From contig CANMUN010000004.1 in assembly GCA_947500875.1 (NCBI GenBank), positions 1-64,000 of the forward strand: a stretch of DNA of 64,000 bases, written 5' to 3'. A program made the translations under genes and the position numbers. The notes under the pieces are model-generated. The model ran no database searches. It worked only from the letters and a program-made list of their open reading frames with translations, and was not told the DNA's origin. The stretch is from Flavobacteriales bacterium (GTDB lineage: Bacteria > Bacteroidota > Bacteroidia > Flavobacteriales_D > Crocinitomicaceae). This document shows positions 7,572-18,850 of this stretch, piece after piece (within the stretch, counting starts at the first letter, position 1; every line of letters starts with the position of its first letter).

Positions 7572-9674
7572 ATGGCACGAGATTTAAAATATACACGAAA
7601 CATTGGTATTGCGGCCCACATTGATGCTGGAAAGACGACTACCACGGAACGTATCCTTTTCTACGGAGGTGTAAACCATAAAATTGGTGAAGTACACGAC
7701 GGAGCAGCAACCATGGACTGGATGGAGCAAGAGCAGGAGCGTGGTATTACCATAACCTCTGCAGCAACCACGCTGACTTGGAGTTACCGAGGTACGCCTT
7801 ACCATGTTAATATCATTGACACCCCAGGACACGTGGATTTTACCGTTGAGGTAAATCGGTCCCTTCGCGTATTAGATGGTTTAGTTTTCTTGTTTTCAGC
7901 GGTAGACGGTGTTGAACCGCAATCGGAGACAAACTGGAGATTGGCCAACAACTACAACGTTCCGAGAATTGGATTTGTTAACAAAATGGACCGTCAAGGG
8001 GCAGATTTCTTGAAGGTATGTAAACAAGTGAAAGATATGCTTGGAAGCCATGCTCTACCATTGCAAATTAACATTGGCGAAGAGGATAATTTCAAAGGTG
8101 TTGTTGACTTAATTAATTTTCGAGGTATCGTTTGGAACGAGGACGATTACGGAATGACCTTCAAGGAGGTTGAAATTCCAGCCGATATCATCGACGAAGC
8201 CCGTGAGTTAAGAGGGAATTTGTTAGAGGCGGTTGCAGAGTTCGATGAGACCTTGATGGAGAAGTATTTTGAAGATGAGAACTCCTTAACGGAGCGTGAA
8301 ATCCTGAATGCCTTGCGTCAAGCAACCATTTCCGGAAAAGTGGTTCCAATGATGTGCGGATCGTCTTTCAAGAATAAAGGCGTTCAGGCAATGTTGGATA
8401 TGGTGATGGAAATTTTACCTTCTCCACTTGATATCGAAGCGATAACAGGAATCAACCCTAAAACGGATGAAGAGGTGACGCGTAAGCCATCGTATGATGA
8501 GCCTTTTGCTGCACTAGCGTTTAAAATCGCTACCGATCCATTTGTGGGCAGGTTGTGTTTTACACGTGTTTATTCGGGAATGTTGCAAGGAGGATCTTAC
8601 ATTTTGAACACTCGTTCAGATAATAAAGAGCGTATTTCTCGAATTTTCCAAATGCACGCAAACAAGCAAAATCAAGTTCCACAACTTGGAGCAGGCGATA
8701 TCGGTGCCATTGTTGGATTTAAGGATATCCGAACCGGTGATACGCTATGTGCTGAGAATGCTCCTATCGTTCTTGAATCCATGGTATTCCCGGATCCGGT
8801 AATTGGATTGGCGATTGAGCCTAAAACCCAAGCAGATACCGATCGTTTGTCAACTGGTCTATCTAAACTTTCTGAGGAAGATCCAACGTTCCGAGTGAAT
8901 ACGGATCAAGATACAGGTCAAACCATTATCTCAGGAATGGGTGAGCTACACCTTGAGATCATTGTAGACCGCTTGAAGCGTGAATTTAAAGTTGAGGTAA
9001 ACCAAGGAGCTCCGCAGGTTGCATACCGTGAGGATATTTCCGGTGCCACAGAACACCGTGAAGTGTACAAGAAACAGACGGGTGGTCGTGGTAAATTTGC
9101 CGACATTTTGGTTAAAATTTCACCGCAGGATAATGCTGAGAAGAAAGGACTCGAATTCGTGAATAGCATTAAAGGTGGTAACATTCCACGTGAATTCATC
9201 CCTTCTGTTGAGAAAGGATTCAAGGAGTCGATGAAAAACGGTGTTTTGGCAGGATTCCCCTTGGAGGCAATGAAAGTTGAGTTGATTGACGGTTCATTCC
9301 ACGCGGTTGACTCGGATTCACTTTCTTTTGAATTGTGTGCGAAAATGGCTTACAGAGATGCAGTGAAGAAATGTTCACCGATTTTGTTGGAGCCGATCAT
9401 GAAAATTGAAATCGTTACACCGGAGGAGTACTTTGGAGACGTTCAGGGAGACCTTAACCGTCGACGTGGTATGCCAACTGGAATGGATGATCGCAATGGC
9501 GCAAAAGTGTTGAAAGCAGACGTACCTCTTTCAGAAATGTTTGGATATGTGACCCAGTTGCGTACCATTACATCGGGAAGAGCGACGTCATCCATGGAGT
9601 TTTCACACTACGCACCAGCGCCCAAGAACATCGCGGAAGACGTTATTAGTAAAAGTGGAAAAGTTTCAGCGTAA
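7572..9674 (+). CDS. fusA: Translation elongation factor G
   Basis: 700 residues. EF-G is the GTPase that drives translocation and, with RRF, ribosome recycling. The G motifs are intact: AHIDAGKTT (15-23), DTPGH (83-87) and NKMD (137-140). Domains II to V follow, ending with [18 protein letters not shown]. The frame is open further upstream to 7470 through rpsG, but ATG 7572 gives the family start [20 protein letters not shown] and lies four bases after the rpsG stop. tuf does not follow fusA here, unlike in the classical str operon. Confidence 0.98.
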   Translation: MARDLKYTRNIGIAAHIDAGKTTTTERILFYGGVNHKIGEVHDGAATMDWMEQEQERGITITSAATTLTWSYRGTPYHVNIIDTPGHVDFTVEVNRSLRVLDGLVFLFSAVDGVEPQSETNWRLANNYNVPRIGFVNKMDRQGADFLKVCKQVKDMLGSHALPLQINIGEEDNFKGVVDLINFRGIVWNEDDYGMTFKEVEIPADIIDEARELRGNLLEAVAEFDETLMEKYFEDENSLTEREILNALRQATISGKVVPMMCGSSFKNKGVQAMLDMVMEILPSPLDIEAITGINPKTDEEVTRKPSYDEPFAALAFKIATDPFVGRLCFTRVYSGMLQGGSYILNTRSDNKERISRIFQMHANKQNQVPQLGAGDIGAIVGFKDIRTGDTLCAENAPIVLESMVFPDPVIGLAIEPKTQADTDRLSTGLSKLSEEDPTFRVNTDQDTGQTIISGMGELHLEIIVDRLKREFKVEVNQGAPQVAYREDISGATEHREVYKKQTGGRGKFADILVKISPQDNAEKKGLEFVNSIKGGNIPREFIPSVEKGFKESMKNGVLAGFPLEAMKVELIDGSFHAVDSDSLSFELCAKMAYRDAVKKCSPILLEPIMKIEIVTPEEYFGDVQGDLNRRRGMPTGMDDRNGAKVLKADVPLSEMFGYVTQLRTITSGRATSSMEFSHYAPAPKNIAEDVISKSGKVSA

Positions 9675-9686
9675 TTAGAGAAGATT

Positions 9687-9992
9687 ATGAGCCAAAAAAT
9701 TAGAATAAAATTAAAGTCTTACGACCATAACTTGGTGGATAAATCTGCCGAGAAAATCGTAAAAACGGTAAAATCTACCGGTGCGGTAGTTAGCGGTCCT
9801 ATTCCACTTCCTACGCACAAAAGAATTTACACGGTATTGCGCTCTCCGCACGTGAATAAAAAAGCCCGTGAGCAGTTTGAACTTTGTTCGTACAAGCGGC
9901 TTTTGGACATTTACAGCAGTTCTTCAAAAACGGTTGATGCCCTTATGAAATTAGAGTTGCCGAGCGGTGTTGACGTTGAGATAAAAGTATAA
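9687..9992 (+). CDS. rpsJ: 30S ribosomal protein S10
   Basis: 101 residues. S10 is a 30S head protein and also the NusE antitermination factor. Recognised by [20 protein letters not shown] near the N-terminus and [20 protein letters not shown] in the middle. It directly follows fusA (12 bases), showing that the str and S10 clusters are joined. Confidence 0.98.
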   Translation: MSQKIRIKLKSYDHNLVDKSAEKIVKTVKSTGAVVSGPIPLPTHKRIYTVLRSPHVNKKAREQFELCSYKRLLDIYSSSSKTVDALMKLELPSGVDVEIKV

Positions 9993-10010
9993 TAATAGAA
10001 TAATTAAGTT

Positions 10011-10625
10011 ATGTCAGGAATAATTGGACGAAAAATCGGAATGACTAGCATCTACAGTGCCGAGGGTAAAATTTTACCATGCACGATTATTGAGGCTGGT
10101 CCCTGCGTAGTTACGCAAGTAAAAACGGTGGACAGAGATGGTTACGACGCAGTTCAGTTGGGTTATGGGAAGCGTAAAGACAAGAATACCCCAAATGCAT
10201 TGAAAGGCCACTTTAAAAAAGCCAACACAGAACCTAAAGCCAAATTGGTGGAATTTAAAGATTTCAACGAAGTGTCTTTAGGAGATGAAGTGAACGTGAG
10301 TGTATTTGAAGAGGGTGAGTTTGTAGATGTAGCCGGAACCACCAAAGGTAAAGGTTTTCAAGGGGTGGTTCGACGACACAACTTCGGCGGTGTTGGTCAG
10401 TCAACGCACGGTCAGCACAACCGTCTTCGTGCTCCAGGTTCAATTGGTGCATGTTCTTATCCTGCTCGCGTATTCAAAGGTATGCGAATGGCAGGTCAAA
10501 TGGGTAACAAGCGAAGAACGCAGAGCAACCTTGAAATTTTGAAGGTTTTGGTTGATAAAAACATGATAATCATCAAAGGATCTATCCCAGGAGCGAAAGG
10601 TTCTTTTGTAACAATTGAGAAGTAA
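10011..10625 (+). CDS. rplC: 50S ribosomal protein L3
   Basis: 204 residues. L3 reaches into the peptidyl transferase region and is an early assembly protein of the 50S subunit. The start [15 protein letters not shown] and the loop [17 protein letters not shown] are family hallmarks; the glutamine that is methylated in enterobacteria lies in [11 protein letters not shown]. The stop overlaps the rplD start by one base (TAATG). Confidence 0.98.
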   Translation: MSGIIGRKIGMTSIYSAEGKILPCTIIEAGPCVVTQVKTVDRDGYDAVQLGYGKRKDKNTPNALKGHFKKANTEPKAKLVEFKDFNEVSLGDEVNVSVFEEGEFVDVAGTTKGKGFQGVVRRHNFGGVGQSTHGQHNRLRAPGSIGACSYPARVFKGMRMAGQMGNKRRTQSNLEILKVLVDKNMIIIKGSIPGAKGSFVTIEK

Positions 10626-11251
10626 TGGAGGCGAATTTATACAATGCAAACGGTAAGGTTGCTTCATCTAAAGTGACGCTTTCGGATGAGGTGTTTGGAA
10701 TCGAACCGAATAATCATGCAATCTATTTAGATGTTAAACAGCATTTAGCGAACCGTCGTCAGGGTACGCACAAATCAAAGGAGCGTAATGAAGTTTCCGG
10801 TTCAACCAAAAAATTAAAGAAGCAAAAAGGAACGGGAGGAGCTCGTGCCGGAAGTGTTAAATCAGGTACACGTGTAGGTGGTGGACGAATTTTTGGACCA
10901 AGACCTCGAAACTACCATTTCAAGTTAAACGTAAAATTGAAAAGACTGGCTCGTAAATCAGCTTTCTCTTACCAAGTGAAACAAGATGCATTGATGGTTT
11001 TGGAAGACGTTCAGTTCGATGCAATAAAGACCAAGGAATTTGTTGGTTTAGTTAATGCACTATCCCTGAACAACCAGAAGGTCCTTTTGATTTTAGGCGA
11101 AAAAACAGATTCTGTATACTTAGCATCTAGAAACCTAAAGAAGGTGAAGGTTGTGACTGCGGATTCTTTCAATACGTATGATGTGTTGAATGCTAGAAAA
11201 GTTTTGGTAACCCAAACAGCGGTGAGCCGTATTGAAGAAATTCTTAATTAA
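10625..11251 (+). CDS. rplD: 50S ribosomal protein L4
   Basis: 208 residues. L4 lines the polypeptide exit tunnel with its extended loop (KKLKKQKGTGGARAGSVKSG, near 60-80, followed by the conserved GGGRIFGPRPRNY). In E. coli L4 also represses the S10 operon by binding its leader; no comparable leader was seen before rpsJ. The start overlaps rplC by one base, suggesting coupled translation. Confidence 0.98.
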   Translation: MEANLYNANGKVASSKVTLSDEVFGIEPNNHAIYLDVKQHLANRRQGTHKSKERNEVSGSTKKLKKQKGTGGARAGSVKSGTRVGGGRIFGPRPRNYHFKLNVKLKRLARKSAFSYQVKQDALMVLEDVQFDAIKTKEFVGLVNALSLNNQKVLLILGEKTDSVYLASRNLKKVKVVTADSFNTYDVLNARKVLVTQTAVSRIEEILN

Positions 11252-11260
11252 GCGAAGATC

Positions 11261-11557
11261 ATGCAAGGAATAATTATCAAACCACTTATTACCGAGAAAG
11301 CGACTTTCGCTTCAGAGGGAAATAACGTTTTCACGTTTGAGGTAGACAGAAAAGCCAACAAGATTGAAATCAAAAAGGCGATTGAAAAGACCTACAGCGT
11401 ACACGTAACAGATGTTCGTACCATGAATTTCGGTGGCGGAAAATCTTCGAAGAAATATACCAATAAAGGAATTGTTGAACAGCGAAGCAAACAATGGAAA
11501 AAAGCCCTTGTGTCTGTCGCTACGGGCGAAACCATTGATTTGTTTAACAACTATTAA
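11261..11557 (+). CDS. rplW: 50S ribosomal protein L23
   Basis: 98 residues. L23 sits at the tunnel exit and is the docking site for trigger factor and SRP. IIIKPLITEKAT at the start and the F-E-V-D-R-K-A-N-K-I-E-I-K-K-A-I-E core are typical. Confidence 0.97.
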   Translation: MQGIIIKPLITEKATFASEGNNVFTFEVDRKANKIEIKKAIEKTYSVHVTDVRTMNFGGGKSSKKYTNKGIVEQRSKQWKKALVSVATGETIDLFNNY

Positions 11558-11564
11558 TTGAGCA

Positions 11565-12389
11565 ATGAGCGTAAGAAAGTTTAAACCAACCACTCCGGGA
11601 CAGCGTCACAAGGTAGCTTTGGACATGTCAGGAATCACCGCAGCGAAGCCCGAAAAGAGCTTGGTTAAAGGAGGAACAAAGTCTGGAGGTCGAAACAACG
11701 ACGGACGCATGACCATGCGTTACATCGGAGGAGGACACAAGCAAAAATACCGTATGGTAGATTTCAAGCGTAACCGTTTCGATATACCTGCCACCGTAAA
11801 GTCCATTGAATACGATCCGAACCGTACAGCAAATATTGCTTTATTATATTATGCCGATGGTGTGAAGAGTTATATTCTTGCTCCAAACGGATTGAAAGTG
11901 GGTGACACCGTCGTTTCAGGTAAAACGGCGACTCCAAATGTAGGAAATGCCATGTTTTTATCAGACGTTCCATTGGGAACCATGATTCACAACATCGAGT
12001 TAATGCCTGGAAAAGGCGGTTCGGTTGCGCGAGGCGCAGGAGTTTATGGACAGTTAGCGGCACGTGAAGGGAAATTTGCGGTAGTTAAAATGCCCTCTGG
12101 AGAAACTCGAATGATTTTGGTTACGTGTTTAGCTACAGTGGGTGTTGTATCCAATGGAGAACACAACTTAGAGCGGTCAGGTAAAGCGGGAAGATCTCGG
12201 TGGTTAGGTCGTCGTCCACGCGTTCGTGGGGTTGTGATGAATCCCGTTGATCACCCGATGGGTGGTGGTGAAGGGCGTAATGCCGGTGGACACCCAAGAT
12301 CTCGTAACGGTATGCCAGCAAAGGGATACAAAACCAGATCGAAAACCAAATATTCGAACAAGTTTATTATTGAAAGAAGAAAAAAATAA
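11565..12389 (+). CDS. rplB: 50S ribosomal protein L2
   Basis: 274 residues. L2 is needed for subunit association and peptidyl transfer. The near-invariant [20 protein letters not shown], which includes the conserved histidine near residue 229, is intact, followed by [20 protein letters not shown]. Follows rplW by seven bases. Confidence 0.98.
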   Translation: MSVRKFKPTTPGQRHKVALDMSGITAAKPEKSLVKGGTKSGGRNNDGRMTMRYIGGGHKQKYRMVDFKRNRFDIPATVKSIEYDPNRTANIALLYYADGVKSYILAPNGLKVGDTVVSGKTATPNVGNAMFLSDVPLGTMIHNIELMPGKGGSVARGAGVYGQLAAREGKFAVVKMPSGETRMILVTCLATVGVVSNGEHNLERSGKAGRSRWLGRRPRVRGVVMNPVDHPMGGGEGRNAGGHPRSRNGMPAKGYKTRSKTKYSNKFIIERRKK

Positions 12390-12395
12390 CGTAGT

Positions 12396-12674
12396 ATGAG
12401 TCGTTCCTTAAAAAAACCGCCTTTTGTGCACTACAAGTTAATGAAACGTGTAGATGATGCTCAGGCTTCTAACAGTAAAGCCGTTATTAAGACTTGGTCG
12501 AGGGCTTCAACAATCACCCCTGATTTCGTTGGTTTAACGTTCGCTGTGCACAACGGTCACAAGTTTATCCCGGTTTTCGTAACCGAGAACATGGTGGGAC
12601 ATAAGCTAGGTGAATTTTCTCCAACTCGAATGTTTCGTGGTCATGGTGGAAACAAAAAAGATAAAAAACGATAA
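12396..12674 (+). CDS. rpsS: 30S ribosomal protein S19
   Basis: 92 residues. S19 contacts S13 in the 30S head near the subunit bridge. The start [15 protein letters not shown] and the end [18 protein letters not shown] are family-typical. Confidence 0.98.
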   Translation: MSRSLKKPPFVHYKLMKRVDDAQASNSKAVIKTWSRASTITPDFVGLTFAVHNGHKFIPVFVTENMVGHKLGEFSPTRMFRGHGGNKKDKKR

Positions 12675-12691
12675 GATAATTATACAGAATC

Positions 12692-13090
12692 ATGGGCGCT
12701 AGAAAAAGAGTTAAAGCAGAGGAATTGAAAAGCGAAAAAAAGCAAATAGCGGTCGCTAAGTTGAACAATTCGACAATTTCTCCTCGTAAAATGCGAATGG
12801 TTGCGGATTTAATCCGTGGTGTTGAAGTCAATAAAGCTTTGAACATCCTCACCCACAATGCAAAGTTTGCATCGGTTGGTTTAGAGAAGCTACTGCGTTC
12901 GGCTATTTCCAACTGGGAACAAAAAAATGAAGGAAAGGATGTTAGCGAGCATGGCCTCGTAGTAAAATCCATTGAGGTTTCTGGAGGATCAATGCTTAAA
13001 AGAATCCAACCTGCTCCTCAAGGTAGAGCTCACAGAATTAGAAAACGATCAAATAATGTTACTATCATCGTTGATGGTGTAAATGCTTAA
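12692..13090 (+). CDS. rplV: 50S ribosomal protein L22
   Basis: 132 residues. L22 forms part of the exit tunnel constriction with its long beta-hairpin (about 80-105, [20 protein letters not shown]). The N-terminus carries a lysine-rich extension ([17 protein letters not shown]) before the usual [14 protein letters not shown], as in other Bacteroidota. Confidence 0.98.
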   Translation: MGARKRVKAEELKSEKKQIAVAKLNNSTISPRKMRMVADLIRGVEVNKALNILTHNAKFASVGLEKLLRSAISNWEQKNEGKDVSEHGLVVKSIEVSGGSMLKRIQPAPQGRAHRIRKRSNNVTIIVDGVNA

Positions 13091-13095
13091 ATAAT

Positions 13096-13809
13096 ATGGG
13101 ACAAAAAACAAATCCAATTGGAAATCGCTTAGGGTACATTCACGGTTGGGAATCGAACTGGTACGGAGGCACAGATTATGGCGATAAAATCGTTGAAGAC
13201 GATAAAATCCGTAAGTATTTAAGTGCTCGTTTTGTTAAGGCAAGCATTGCTAAAATCATCATCGAACGAACCTTTAAATTGGTAACCGTTACCATTAACA
13301 CGGCTCGTCCAGGAGTTATCATCGGTAAAGGCGGACAGGAAGTTGACAAATTGAAAGAAGAGTTAAAGAAACTTACCGGAAAAGAAATTCAAATCAACAT
13401 TTTTGAGGTAAAGCGTCCAGAACTTGATGCTCGTTTAGTAGCAGATGCTGTTGCCCGTCAACTTGAGGCTCGTATTTCTTTTCGTCGTGCGATTAAAATG
13501 GCGATCGGTGGCACGATGCGTATGGGTGCAGAAGGCATTAAGATCAAAATCTCTGGCCGTTTGAATGGGGCAGAAATGGCGCGTTCTGAAATGTACAAAG
13601 ACGGAAGGACACCGCTTCACACATTCCGTGCAGACATTGATTACGCTGTGGCTGAGGCACACACAACGTATGGGCGACTTGGTATCAAAGTTTGGATTTG
13701 TAGAGGGGAAGTTTACGGTAAAAGAGATTTGGCTCCTAACGTGGGTCAATCAACCGCAGGACCTTCTTCGAACAATAACGCACCGGCACAGAGAAGAAAG
13801 AAAAAATAA
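13096..13809 (+). CDS. rpsC: 30S ribosomal protein S3
   Basis: 237 residues. S3 lines the mRNA entry channel and contributes to helicase activity of the ribosome. The start [15 protein letters not shown], a KH domain with [14 protein letters not shown] (about 74-87), and the second conserved block [20 protein letters not shown] are seen. The C-terminal tail is rich in asparagine, alanine and basic residues. Confidence 0.98.
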   Translation: MGQKTNPIGNRLGYIHGWESNWYGGTDYGDKIVEDDKIRKYLSARFVKASIAKIIIERTFKLVTVTINTARPGVIIGKGGQEVDKLKEELKKLTGKEIQINIFEVKRPELDARLVADAVARQLEARISFRRAIKMAIGGTMRMGAEGIKIKISGRLNGAEMARSEMYKDGRTPLHTFRADIDYAVAEAHTTYGRLGIKVWICRGEVYGKRDLAPNVGQSTAGPSSNNNAPAQRRKKK

Positions 13810-13830
13810 GACGGATAAATTCAAAGAGTC

Positions 13831-14256
13831 ATGTTACAACCAAAAAGAACGAAATTTAGAAGGGTACAGAAAGGTAGAAATCGTGGGCTTGCGCACAGTG
13901 GTTCTACGCTTGCTTTTGGATCCTTTGCTTTAAAAACCTTGGAGCCAGGTTGGATTACATCCCGGCAAATAGAAGCCTCAAGGATTGCGGTAACGCGTTA
14001 CATGAAGAGGGAAGGAAAGGTTTGGATTCGAATTTTCCCGGATAAACCAGTAACCGCGAAGCCGGCAGAGGTAAGGATGGGTAAAGGTAAAGGAGCACCA
14101 AGCCATTGGGTTGCTGTAGTAAAACCTGGACGTATTATGTTTGAAGCAGACGGCGTACCCTACGAGATAGCCAAAGAGGCTATGCGTTTAGCGGCTCAAA
14201 AACTTCCAGTAAAATGCAAGTTCGTGGTTAGAAATGATTTTGAAATTCCAGCATAA
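13831..14256 (+). CDS. rplP: 50S ribosomal protein L16
   Basis: 141 residues. L16 helps shape the A-site and P-site tRNA pocket of the 50S subunit. [19 protein letters not shown] at the start and [19 protein letters not shown] in the middle identify it. The arginine hydroxylated in E. coli corresponds to the RMGKGKG region. Confidence 0.98.
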   Translation: MLQPKRTKFRRVQKGRNRGLAHSGSTLAFGSFALKTLEPGWITSRQIEASRIAVTRYMKREGKVWIRIFPDKPVTAKPAEVRMGKGKGAPSHWVAVVKPGRIMFEADGVPYEIAKEAMRLAAQKLPVKCKFVVRNDFEIPA

Positions 14257-14265
14257 AACGGTACA

Positions 14266-14463
14266 ATGAAAAAAATAGACCTATCAAATTTATCCGATCA
14301 AGAACTACAGCAAAAAGTAGTGGAGTTCAAAGGACAAATGGAGAGCTTGAGATTGAGCCATAAAATGTCTCCAATCGAAAACCCCATGAGAATAGCGAAA
14401 CTTCGTAAGACGATTGCACGTTATTGTACAGAATTAACTAAAAGACAACACGCGGCAGCTTAG
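14266..14463 (+). CDS. rpmC: 50S ribosomal protein L29
   Basis: 65 residues. Two-helix protein next to L23 at the tunnel exit. LSDQELQQKVVEFKGQMESL and NPMRIAKLRKTIARYCTEL match the family. It lies between rplP and rpsQ as in nearly all bacteria. Confidence 0.96.
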   Translation: MKKIDLSNLSDQELQQKVVEFKGQMESLRLSHKMSPIENPMRIAKLRKTIARYCTELTKRQHAAA

Positions 14464-14484
14464 CCGATAAATTAAATGCTTACT

Positions 14485-14742
14485 ATGGAAAAGCGAAACT
14501 TAAGAAAAGAACGAATTGGAACGGTTACTAGCGATAAAATGGACAAATCCATTGTTGTTGCAGTAGAGCGTAAAAAGAAACACCCGAAGTACGGAAAGTT
14601 TGTTAAAACGACCACCAAGTTTGTTGCCCACGACGAAAAGAACGAAAGCAATATTGGTGACACCGTGAAAATTATGGAAACTCGCCCCTTGAGTAAAACC
14701 AAGAATTGGCGGATGGTAGAAATTGTTGAAAGAGCGAAATAA
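14485..14742 (+). CDS. rpsQ: 30S ribosomal protein S17
   Basis: 85 residues. S17 is a primary 16S rRNA-binding OB-fold protein. [20 protein letters not shown] and [19 protein letters not shown] are typical. The frame contains an earlier ATG at 14476, but [12 protein letters not shown] at 14485 is the usual Bacteroidota start, so I chose it. Confidence 0.95.
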   Translation: MEKRNLRKERIGTVTSDKMDKSIVVAVERKKKHPKYGKFVKTTTKFVAHDEKNESNIGDTVKIMETRPLSKTKNWRMVEIVERAK

Positions 14743-14750
14743 CCTGAGAA

Positions 14751-15119
14751 ATGATACAAGTAGAGTCAAGATTATCTGTTGCAGACAATTCCGGAGCGAA
14801 GGAAGTGCTTTGCATTCGTGTCCTAGGAGGCACCAGAAGAAGATATGCGTCCATAGGTGATAAAATCGTGGTAGCTGTGAAAAGCGCCATGCCAACTGGA
14901 GCAGTTAAGAAAGGAGCTGTTGCTACAGCCGTAGTGGTGCGCACGAAGAAAGAAATTCGAAGAGCAGATGGATCCTACATCCGTTTTGATGACAATGCTT
15001 GTGTTATTTTAAATCAGGCAGGGGAGATGCGAGGCACTCGGATTTTTGGACCAGTTGCTCGTGAGTTACGAGAAAACAATTACATGAAAATTGTTTCACT
15101 AGCACCGGAGGTGTTGTAA
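14751..15119 (+). CDS. rplN: 50S ribosomal protein L14
   Basis: 122 residues, the invariant bacterial length. L14 forms an intersubunit bridge and is the binding site of the silencing factor Rsf[20 protein letters not shown] and [19 protein letters not shown] are diagnostic. Confidence 0.98.
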   Translation: MIQVESRLSVADNSGAKEVLCIRVLGGTRRRYASIGDKIVVAVKSAMPTGAVKKGAVATAVVVRTKKEIRRADGSYIRFDDNACVILNQAGEMRGTRIFGPVARELRENNYMKIVSLAPEVL

Positions 15120-15131
15120 AATTGACGTTGT

Positions 15132-15449
15132 ATGCAAACGAAATTAAAAATAAAAGTTGGGGACCTCGTTAAGGTAATTAGCGGTGAGTCAAAAGGCCAA
15201 GAAGGCAAAATCATTTCCATCAACCGCACCAAAATGCGTGCATCGGTTGAAGGAGTGAACATGGTGAAACGCCATACGAAGCCAAGTGCTTCCAATCCAC
15301 AAGGTGAAATCGTTGAAAAAGAAGGAACGATTCACGTTTCAAACCTAATGGTAGTGGTTGGTGGTCAAGCTACGCGTGTTGGCCGAAAACCAAACGATGC
15401 AGGTAAATTAGTACGTTTTTCAAAGAAATCAGGGGAGGTGATTAAATAA
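15132..15449 (+). CDS. rplX: 50S ribosomal protein L24
   Basis: 105 residues. An assembly initiator of the 50S subunit with a KOW motif: [20 protein letters not shown] (about 7-26). The stop overlaps the rplE start by one base (TAATG). Confidence 0.97.
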   Translation: MQTKLKIKVGDLVKVISGESKGQEGKIISINRTKMRASVEGVNMVKRHTKPSASNPQGEIVEKEGTIHVSNLMVVVGGQATRVGRKPNDAGKLVRFSKKSGEVIK

Positions 15450-16000
15450 TGAGCTATACACCACGACTTAAAGAGAAATACAGCGCCGAAATCATTGGCG
15501 GATTAACCGAAAAGTTCGGTTATAAATCATCTATGCGTGTTCCTAAACTCACAAAAATTGTGTTGAGCCAGGGAATGGGTGATGCGGTTGCTGACAAGAA
15601 AATGATTGAAAGCGCGGCAGCAGATTTGTCAAGAATTGCAGGCCAAAAAGCAATCACTACCAATTCTAAGAAAGATATCTCGAATTTCAAACTGAGAAAA
15701 GGAATGCCTATCGGTACAAAAGTTACGCTTCGTGGCGATCGTATGTACGATTTTCTAGACCGTTTTCTTTCGGTTTCTTTACCGAGAACACGAGATTTTA
15801 GAGGAATTAATCCAAAAGGATTCGATGGAAGAGGCAATTTCAATATGGGAATCAAGGAACACATCATCTTCCCAGAGATTGATATCGATAAAGTGAATAA
15901 AATCCTGGGAATGGATATCACCTTCGTAACCACAGCAGGGAGCGATGAAGAAGCAAAAGCATTGTTAGACGCATTTGGGTTTCCATTTGCAAAAAAATAA
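15449..16000 (+). CDS. rplE: 50S ribosomal protein L5
   Basis: 183 residues. L5 binds 5S rRNA and contacts P-site tRNA. Conserved blocks [20 protein letters not shown] and [20 protein letters not shown] are present. Starts one base inside the rplX stop, suggesting coupling. Confidence 0.98.
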   Translation: MSYTPRLKEKYSAEIIGGLTEKFGYKSSMRVPKLTKIVLSQGMGDAVADKKMIESAAADLSRIAGQKAITTNSKKDISNFKLRKGMPIGTKVTLRGDRMYDFLDRFLSVSLPRTRDFRGINPKGFDGRGNFNMGIKEHIIFPEIDIDKVNKILGMDITFVTTAGSDEEAKALLDAFGFPFAKK

Positions 16001-16005
16001 GAGAA

Positions 16006-16320
16006 ATGGCAAAAGAATCAATGAAAGCGCGGGAGCGCAAACGCGAAAGAATGGTAGCTCGCTTTGCTAAAAAGCGTAAAGAACTAACGCAAGTTTTGAA
16101 ATCTACTTCCAGCGATGAGAATGTAGTGAATCAAAAATGGGATGCGATGATGGCCCTTCAAAAAATGCCGGCTAATTCCTCGAAAATCCGTTTGCATAAC
16201 CGATGTGGATTAACCGGAAGACCCCGAGGTTACATGCGTCATTTTGGAATTTCAAGGGTAACGTTTCGGGAAATGGCACTTGCTGGGAAAATCCCAGGAG
16301 TGAGAAAAGCGAGTTGGTAA
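16006..16320 (+). CDS. rpsN: 30S ribosomal protein S14, zinc-free long form
   Basis: 104 residues. [20 protein letters not shown] at the start and [20 protein letters not shown] near the C-terminus identify S14. Only one cysteine of the C-x-x-C pairs of zinc-binding S14 remains (RCGLTGRP), so this is the longer C-minus form that needs no zinc. Confidence 0.96.
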   Translation: MAKESMKARERKRERMVARFAKKRKELTQVLKSTSSDENVVNQKWDAMMALQKMPANSSKIRLHNRCGLTGRPRGYMRHFGISRVTFREMALAGKIPGVRKASW

Positions 16321-16344
16321 TTAACGATAAAGAACTAGAGAAAC

Positions 16345-16743
16345 ATGACAACAGATCCAATAGCAGATTTTTTAACCCGAATTCGAAACGCAAGTTCCGT
16401 AGGGCTTAAAACCGTGGAAATTCCCGCTTCGAATACAAAACGAGCTATGACTCAAATTTTGTTTGATCAGGGCTATATTTTGAACTATAAAGTGGAAGAG
16501 GATAACAAGCAAGGAATCATCAAAATTGCCTTGAAATACAATCTTACTACCCGTGTTCCAGCCATTACAAAACTTGAGCGCATTTCTAAACCGGGACTCC
16601 GAAAGTATGCAGGTGGTGATGAGCTTCCACGCGTGTTGAACGGTCTCGGAATTGCGATTGTTTCAACTTCAAAAGGAGTTATTACGGACAAAGAAGCGCG
16701 AAAATTGAACGTGGGTGGAGAGGTTTTGTGTTACGTTTATTAA
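16345..16743 (+). CDS. rpsH: 30S ribosomal protein S8
   Basis: 132 residues. S8 organises the 16S central domain and in E. coli represses the spc operon by binding within rpl[19 protein letters not shown] at the start and [20 protein letters not shown] near the end are typical. Confidence 0.98.
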   Translation: MTTDPIADFLTRIRNASSVGLKTVEIPASNTKRAMTQILFDQGYILNYKVEEDNKQGIIKIALKYNLTTRVPAITKLERISKPGLRKYAGGDELPRVLNGLGIAIVSTSKGVITDKEARKLNVGGEVLCYVY

Positions 16744-16753
16744 AATTTAAGCA

Positions 16754-17311
16754 ATGTCAAGAATTGGAAAAATGCCCATTACCATTCCTGCCGGTGTCGA
16801 ATATCGACTCGATGGAAATGTGGTAACTGTAAAAGGCAAAAAAGGAGAGTTAAAGCAAGAAATTGACTTGAACGGGATTTCGTTGAACTTGGAGGGTAAT
16901 GTGCTTACGTTATCTCGTGCTACAGATGCTCCGGATCATCGTTCAAAGCATGGCCTATACCGCGCATTGATTCAAAACATGATTGTAGGAGTTTCCGAAG
17001 GTTTTTCGAAAGAAATGGAGGTTGTTGGTGTGGGTTACCGTGCAAATGCTACAGGTCAAATGTTAGAGTTGGCACTTGGTTTTTCACATCAAATAGTTTT
17101 CGAAATTCCGAAAGAAGTACAGTGTACAACAGTAACCGAAAAAGGTAAGGCTCCGATTGTGAAATTAGAATCGCATGACAAGCAACTTTTAGGTGCAGTT
17201 GCAGCTAAAATCAGAAGCCTAAGAAAACCTGAACCGTACAAAGGAAAAGGTATCAAGTTCGTTGGAGAAGTATTAAGAAGAAAAGCCGGTAAATCTGCTG
17301 GTAAGAAATAA
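16754..17311 (+). CDS. rplF: 50S ribosomal protein L6
   Basis: 185 residues. L6 lies close to the sarcin-ricin loop and factor-binding site. [16 protein letters not shown] at the start and [20 protein letters not shown] at the end are characteristic. Confidence 0.98.
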   Translation: MSRIGKMPITIPAGVEYRLDGNVVTVKGKKGELKQEIDLNGISLNLEGNVLTLSRATDAPDHRSKHGLYRALIQNMIVGVSEGFSKEMEVVGVGYRANATGQMLELALGFSHQIVFEIPKEVQCTTVTEKGKAPIVKLESHDKQLLGAVAAKIRSLRKPEPYKGKGIKFVGEVLRRKAGKSAGKK

Positions 17312-17322
17312 AAGTTAAGGAA

Positions 17323-17676
17323 ATGGCACTAAAGAAAACATTGCGCAGAGCAAAAATTAAACGAAGAATTCGTAAGAAAGTGTTCGGTACTACCGCCGTT
17401 CCAAGGTTATCCGTTTTTCGCAGCAACAAACAAATCTATGCCCAAATTATCGATGATACTACGGGTAAAACATTGGCATCCGCTGGCTCTTTGAAAAACG
17501 ATGCCGCTAACGGAGTTGCGAAAAAAGAACAAGCAACCTTGGTGGGTAAAATGATTGCTGAAAATGCCGTTAAGGCAGGAATTCAACAGGTAGTTTTTGA
17601 CCGTAATGGATATTTATACCACGGTCGTGTTAAATGTTTGGCTGACTCAGCTCGTGAGGCCGGACTTAAATTCTAA
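17323..17676 (+). CDS. rplR: 50S ribosomal protein L18
   Basis: 117 residues. L18 binds 5S rRNA together with L5. [20 protein letters not shown] and the end [20 protein letters not shown] are diagnostic. Confidence 0.98.
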   Translation: MALKKTLRRAKIKRRIRKKVFGTTAVPRLSVFRSNKQIYAQIIDDTTGKTLASAGSLKNDAANGVAKKEQATLVGKMIAENAVKAGIQQVVFDRNGYLYHGRVKCLADSAREAGLKF

Positions 17677-17690
17677 TACCATTAAAGAAC

Positions 17691-18194
17691 ATGAATAAAG
17701 TTAAAACATCTGAAATTGAATTGAAGGATAAATTGGTTGCCGTAAACCGTGTTACCAAAGTAACCAAAGGTGGTCGAACCTTCAGCTTCTCAGCGATTGT
17801 GGTAGTAGGAGACGAAAACGGTGTCGTGGGTCAAGGTCTAGGAAAAGCCAAAGAAGTTACAGAGGCCATTACTAAAGGTATCGATGACGCGAAGAAGAAT
17901 TTGATTCGAGTTCCAATTCGCAAAGGAACGGTTCCGCATTCACAGAAGGGTAAATACGGAGGTGCAGAGGTGTTATTGAAGCCGGCAACCGACGGAACGG
18001 GTGTTATTGCAGGTGGTGCGATGCGAGCGGTTCTGGAGAGCGTAGGGGTACACAACGTACTTGCTAAGTCTCAAGGATCCTCCAATCCGCACAATGTTGT
18101 AAAAGCCACGATGGATGCCCTTTCGAAAATGAGGGACGCATCAGCAGTAGCTCGTCAAAGAGGCATTGATTTAGAGAAAGTATTTAACGGATAA
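17691..18194 (+). CDS. rpsE: 30S ribosomal protein S5
   Basis: 167 residues. S5 takes part in decoding fidelity; spectinomycin resistance maps to its early loop, here [20 protein letters not shown] (about 22-41). [16 protein letters not shown] near the end is typical. Confidence 0.98.
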   Translation: MNKVKTSEIELKDKLVAVNRVTKVTKGGRTFSFSAIVVVGDENGVVGQGLGKAKEVTEAITKGIDDAKKNLIRVPIRKGTVPHSQKGKYGGAEVLLKPATDGTGVIAGGAMRAVLESVGVHNVLAKSQGSSNPHNVVKATMDALSKMRDASAVARQRGIDLEKVFNG

Positions 18195-18204
18195 TATTGC
18201 AGCG

Positions 18205-18381
18205 ATGAGCATCATTAAAATTAAACAAGTTAGAAGCGCCATTAAAAGGCCAGCGGACCAAAAGGCGACCATTAAAGCCCTGGGCTTTAGAAAACTGAAC
18301 CATGTACTTGAAAAGGAAAATACTCCTCAGGTGCAAGGGATGATTAATAAAGTAAAGCATTTAGTTCAAATTATTGACTAA
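18205..18381 (+). CDS. rpmD: 50S ribosomal protein L30
   Basis: 58 residues, start ATG 18205, stop TAA 18379-18381. Reads MSIIKIKQVRSAIKRPADQK then ATIKALGFRKLNHV, the usual L30 pattern of K-x-S-x-I-x-R-P-x-x-Q-K-x-T-L-x-x-L-G-L-R-K. It fills the gap between rpsE and rplO, where rpmD is expected. Confidence 0.96.
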   Translation: MSIIKIKQVRSAIKRPADQKATIKALGFRKLNHVLEKENTPQVQGMINKVKHLVQIID

Positions 18382-18398
18382 TTCAAAATACGATAAAA

Positions 18399-18845
18399 AT
18401 GAGTTTAAGTAAATTATCACCGGCTAAAGGTTCGGTACACAGTGAAAAGAGAATCGGACGTGGTCACGGTTCAGGAGGTGGTGGTACCGCTACACGTGGT
18501 CACAAAGGAGCCAAATCCCGTTCAGGATACTCCAAGAAAATTGGTTTTGAGGGAGGTCAAATGCCCTTACAGCGACGAGTACCTAAGTTTGGCTTCAAGA
18601 ATATTAACCGTGTTGAATACAAGGCAATTAACCTTGATTCATTGCAGATGTTGGCTGAAACAAAAGGCATCACGGAATTTAACTTGGACACCTTTTTGGC
18701 GAATGGGTTGATTTCCGGTACCAAATTGGTTAAAATTTTGGGTCGTGGTGAGCTTAAAGCTTCCGTGAAAGTGGAGGCGCATCACTTTTCTGCTAAGGCG
18801 GTAAGTGCTATCGAGGCAGCCGGTGGTTCCATCGCTAAAATTTAA
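18399..18845 (+). CDS. rplO: 50S ribosomal protein L15
   Basis: 148 residues. Late-assembly protein of the 50S subunit. GRGHGSGGGGTATRGHKGAK (about 22-41) is the glycine-rich N-terminal arm, followed by GFEGGQMPLQRRVPKFGFKN. Followed five bases later by secY. Confidence 0.97.
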   Translation: MSLSKLSPAKGSVHSEKRIGRGHGSGGGGTATRGHKGAKSRSGYSKKIGFEGGQMPLQRRVPKFGFKNINRVEYKAINLDSLQMLAETKGITEFNLDTFLANGLISGTKLVKILGRGELKASVKVEAHHFSAKAVSAIEAAGGSIAKI

Positions 18846-18850
18846 TTCCG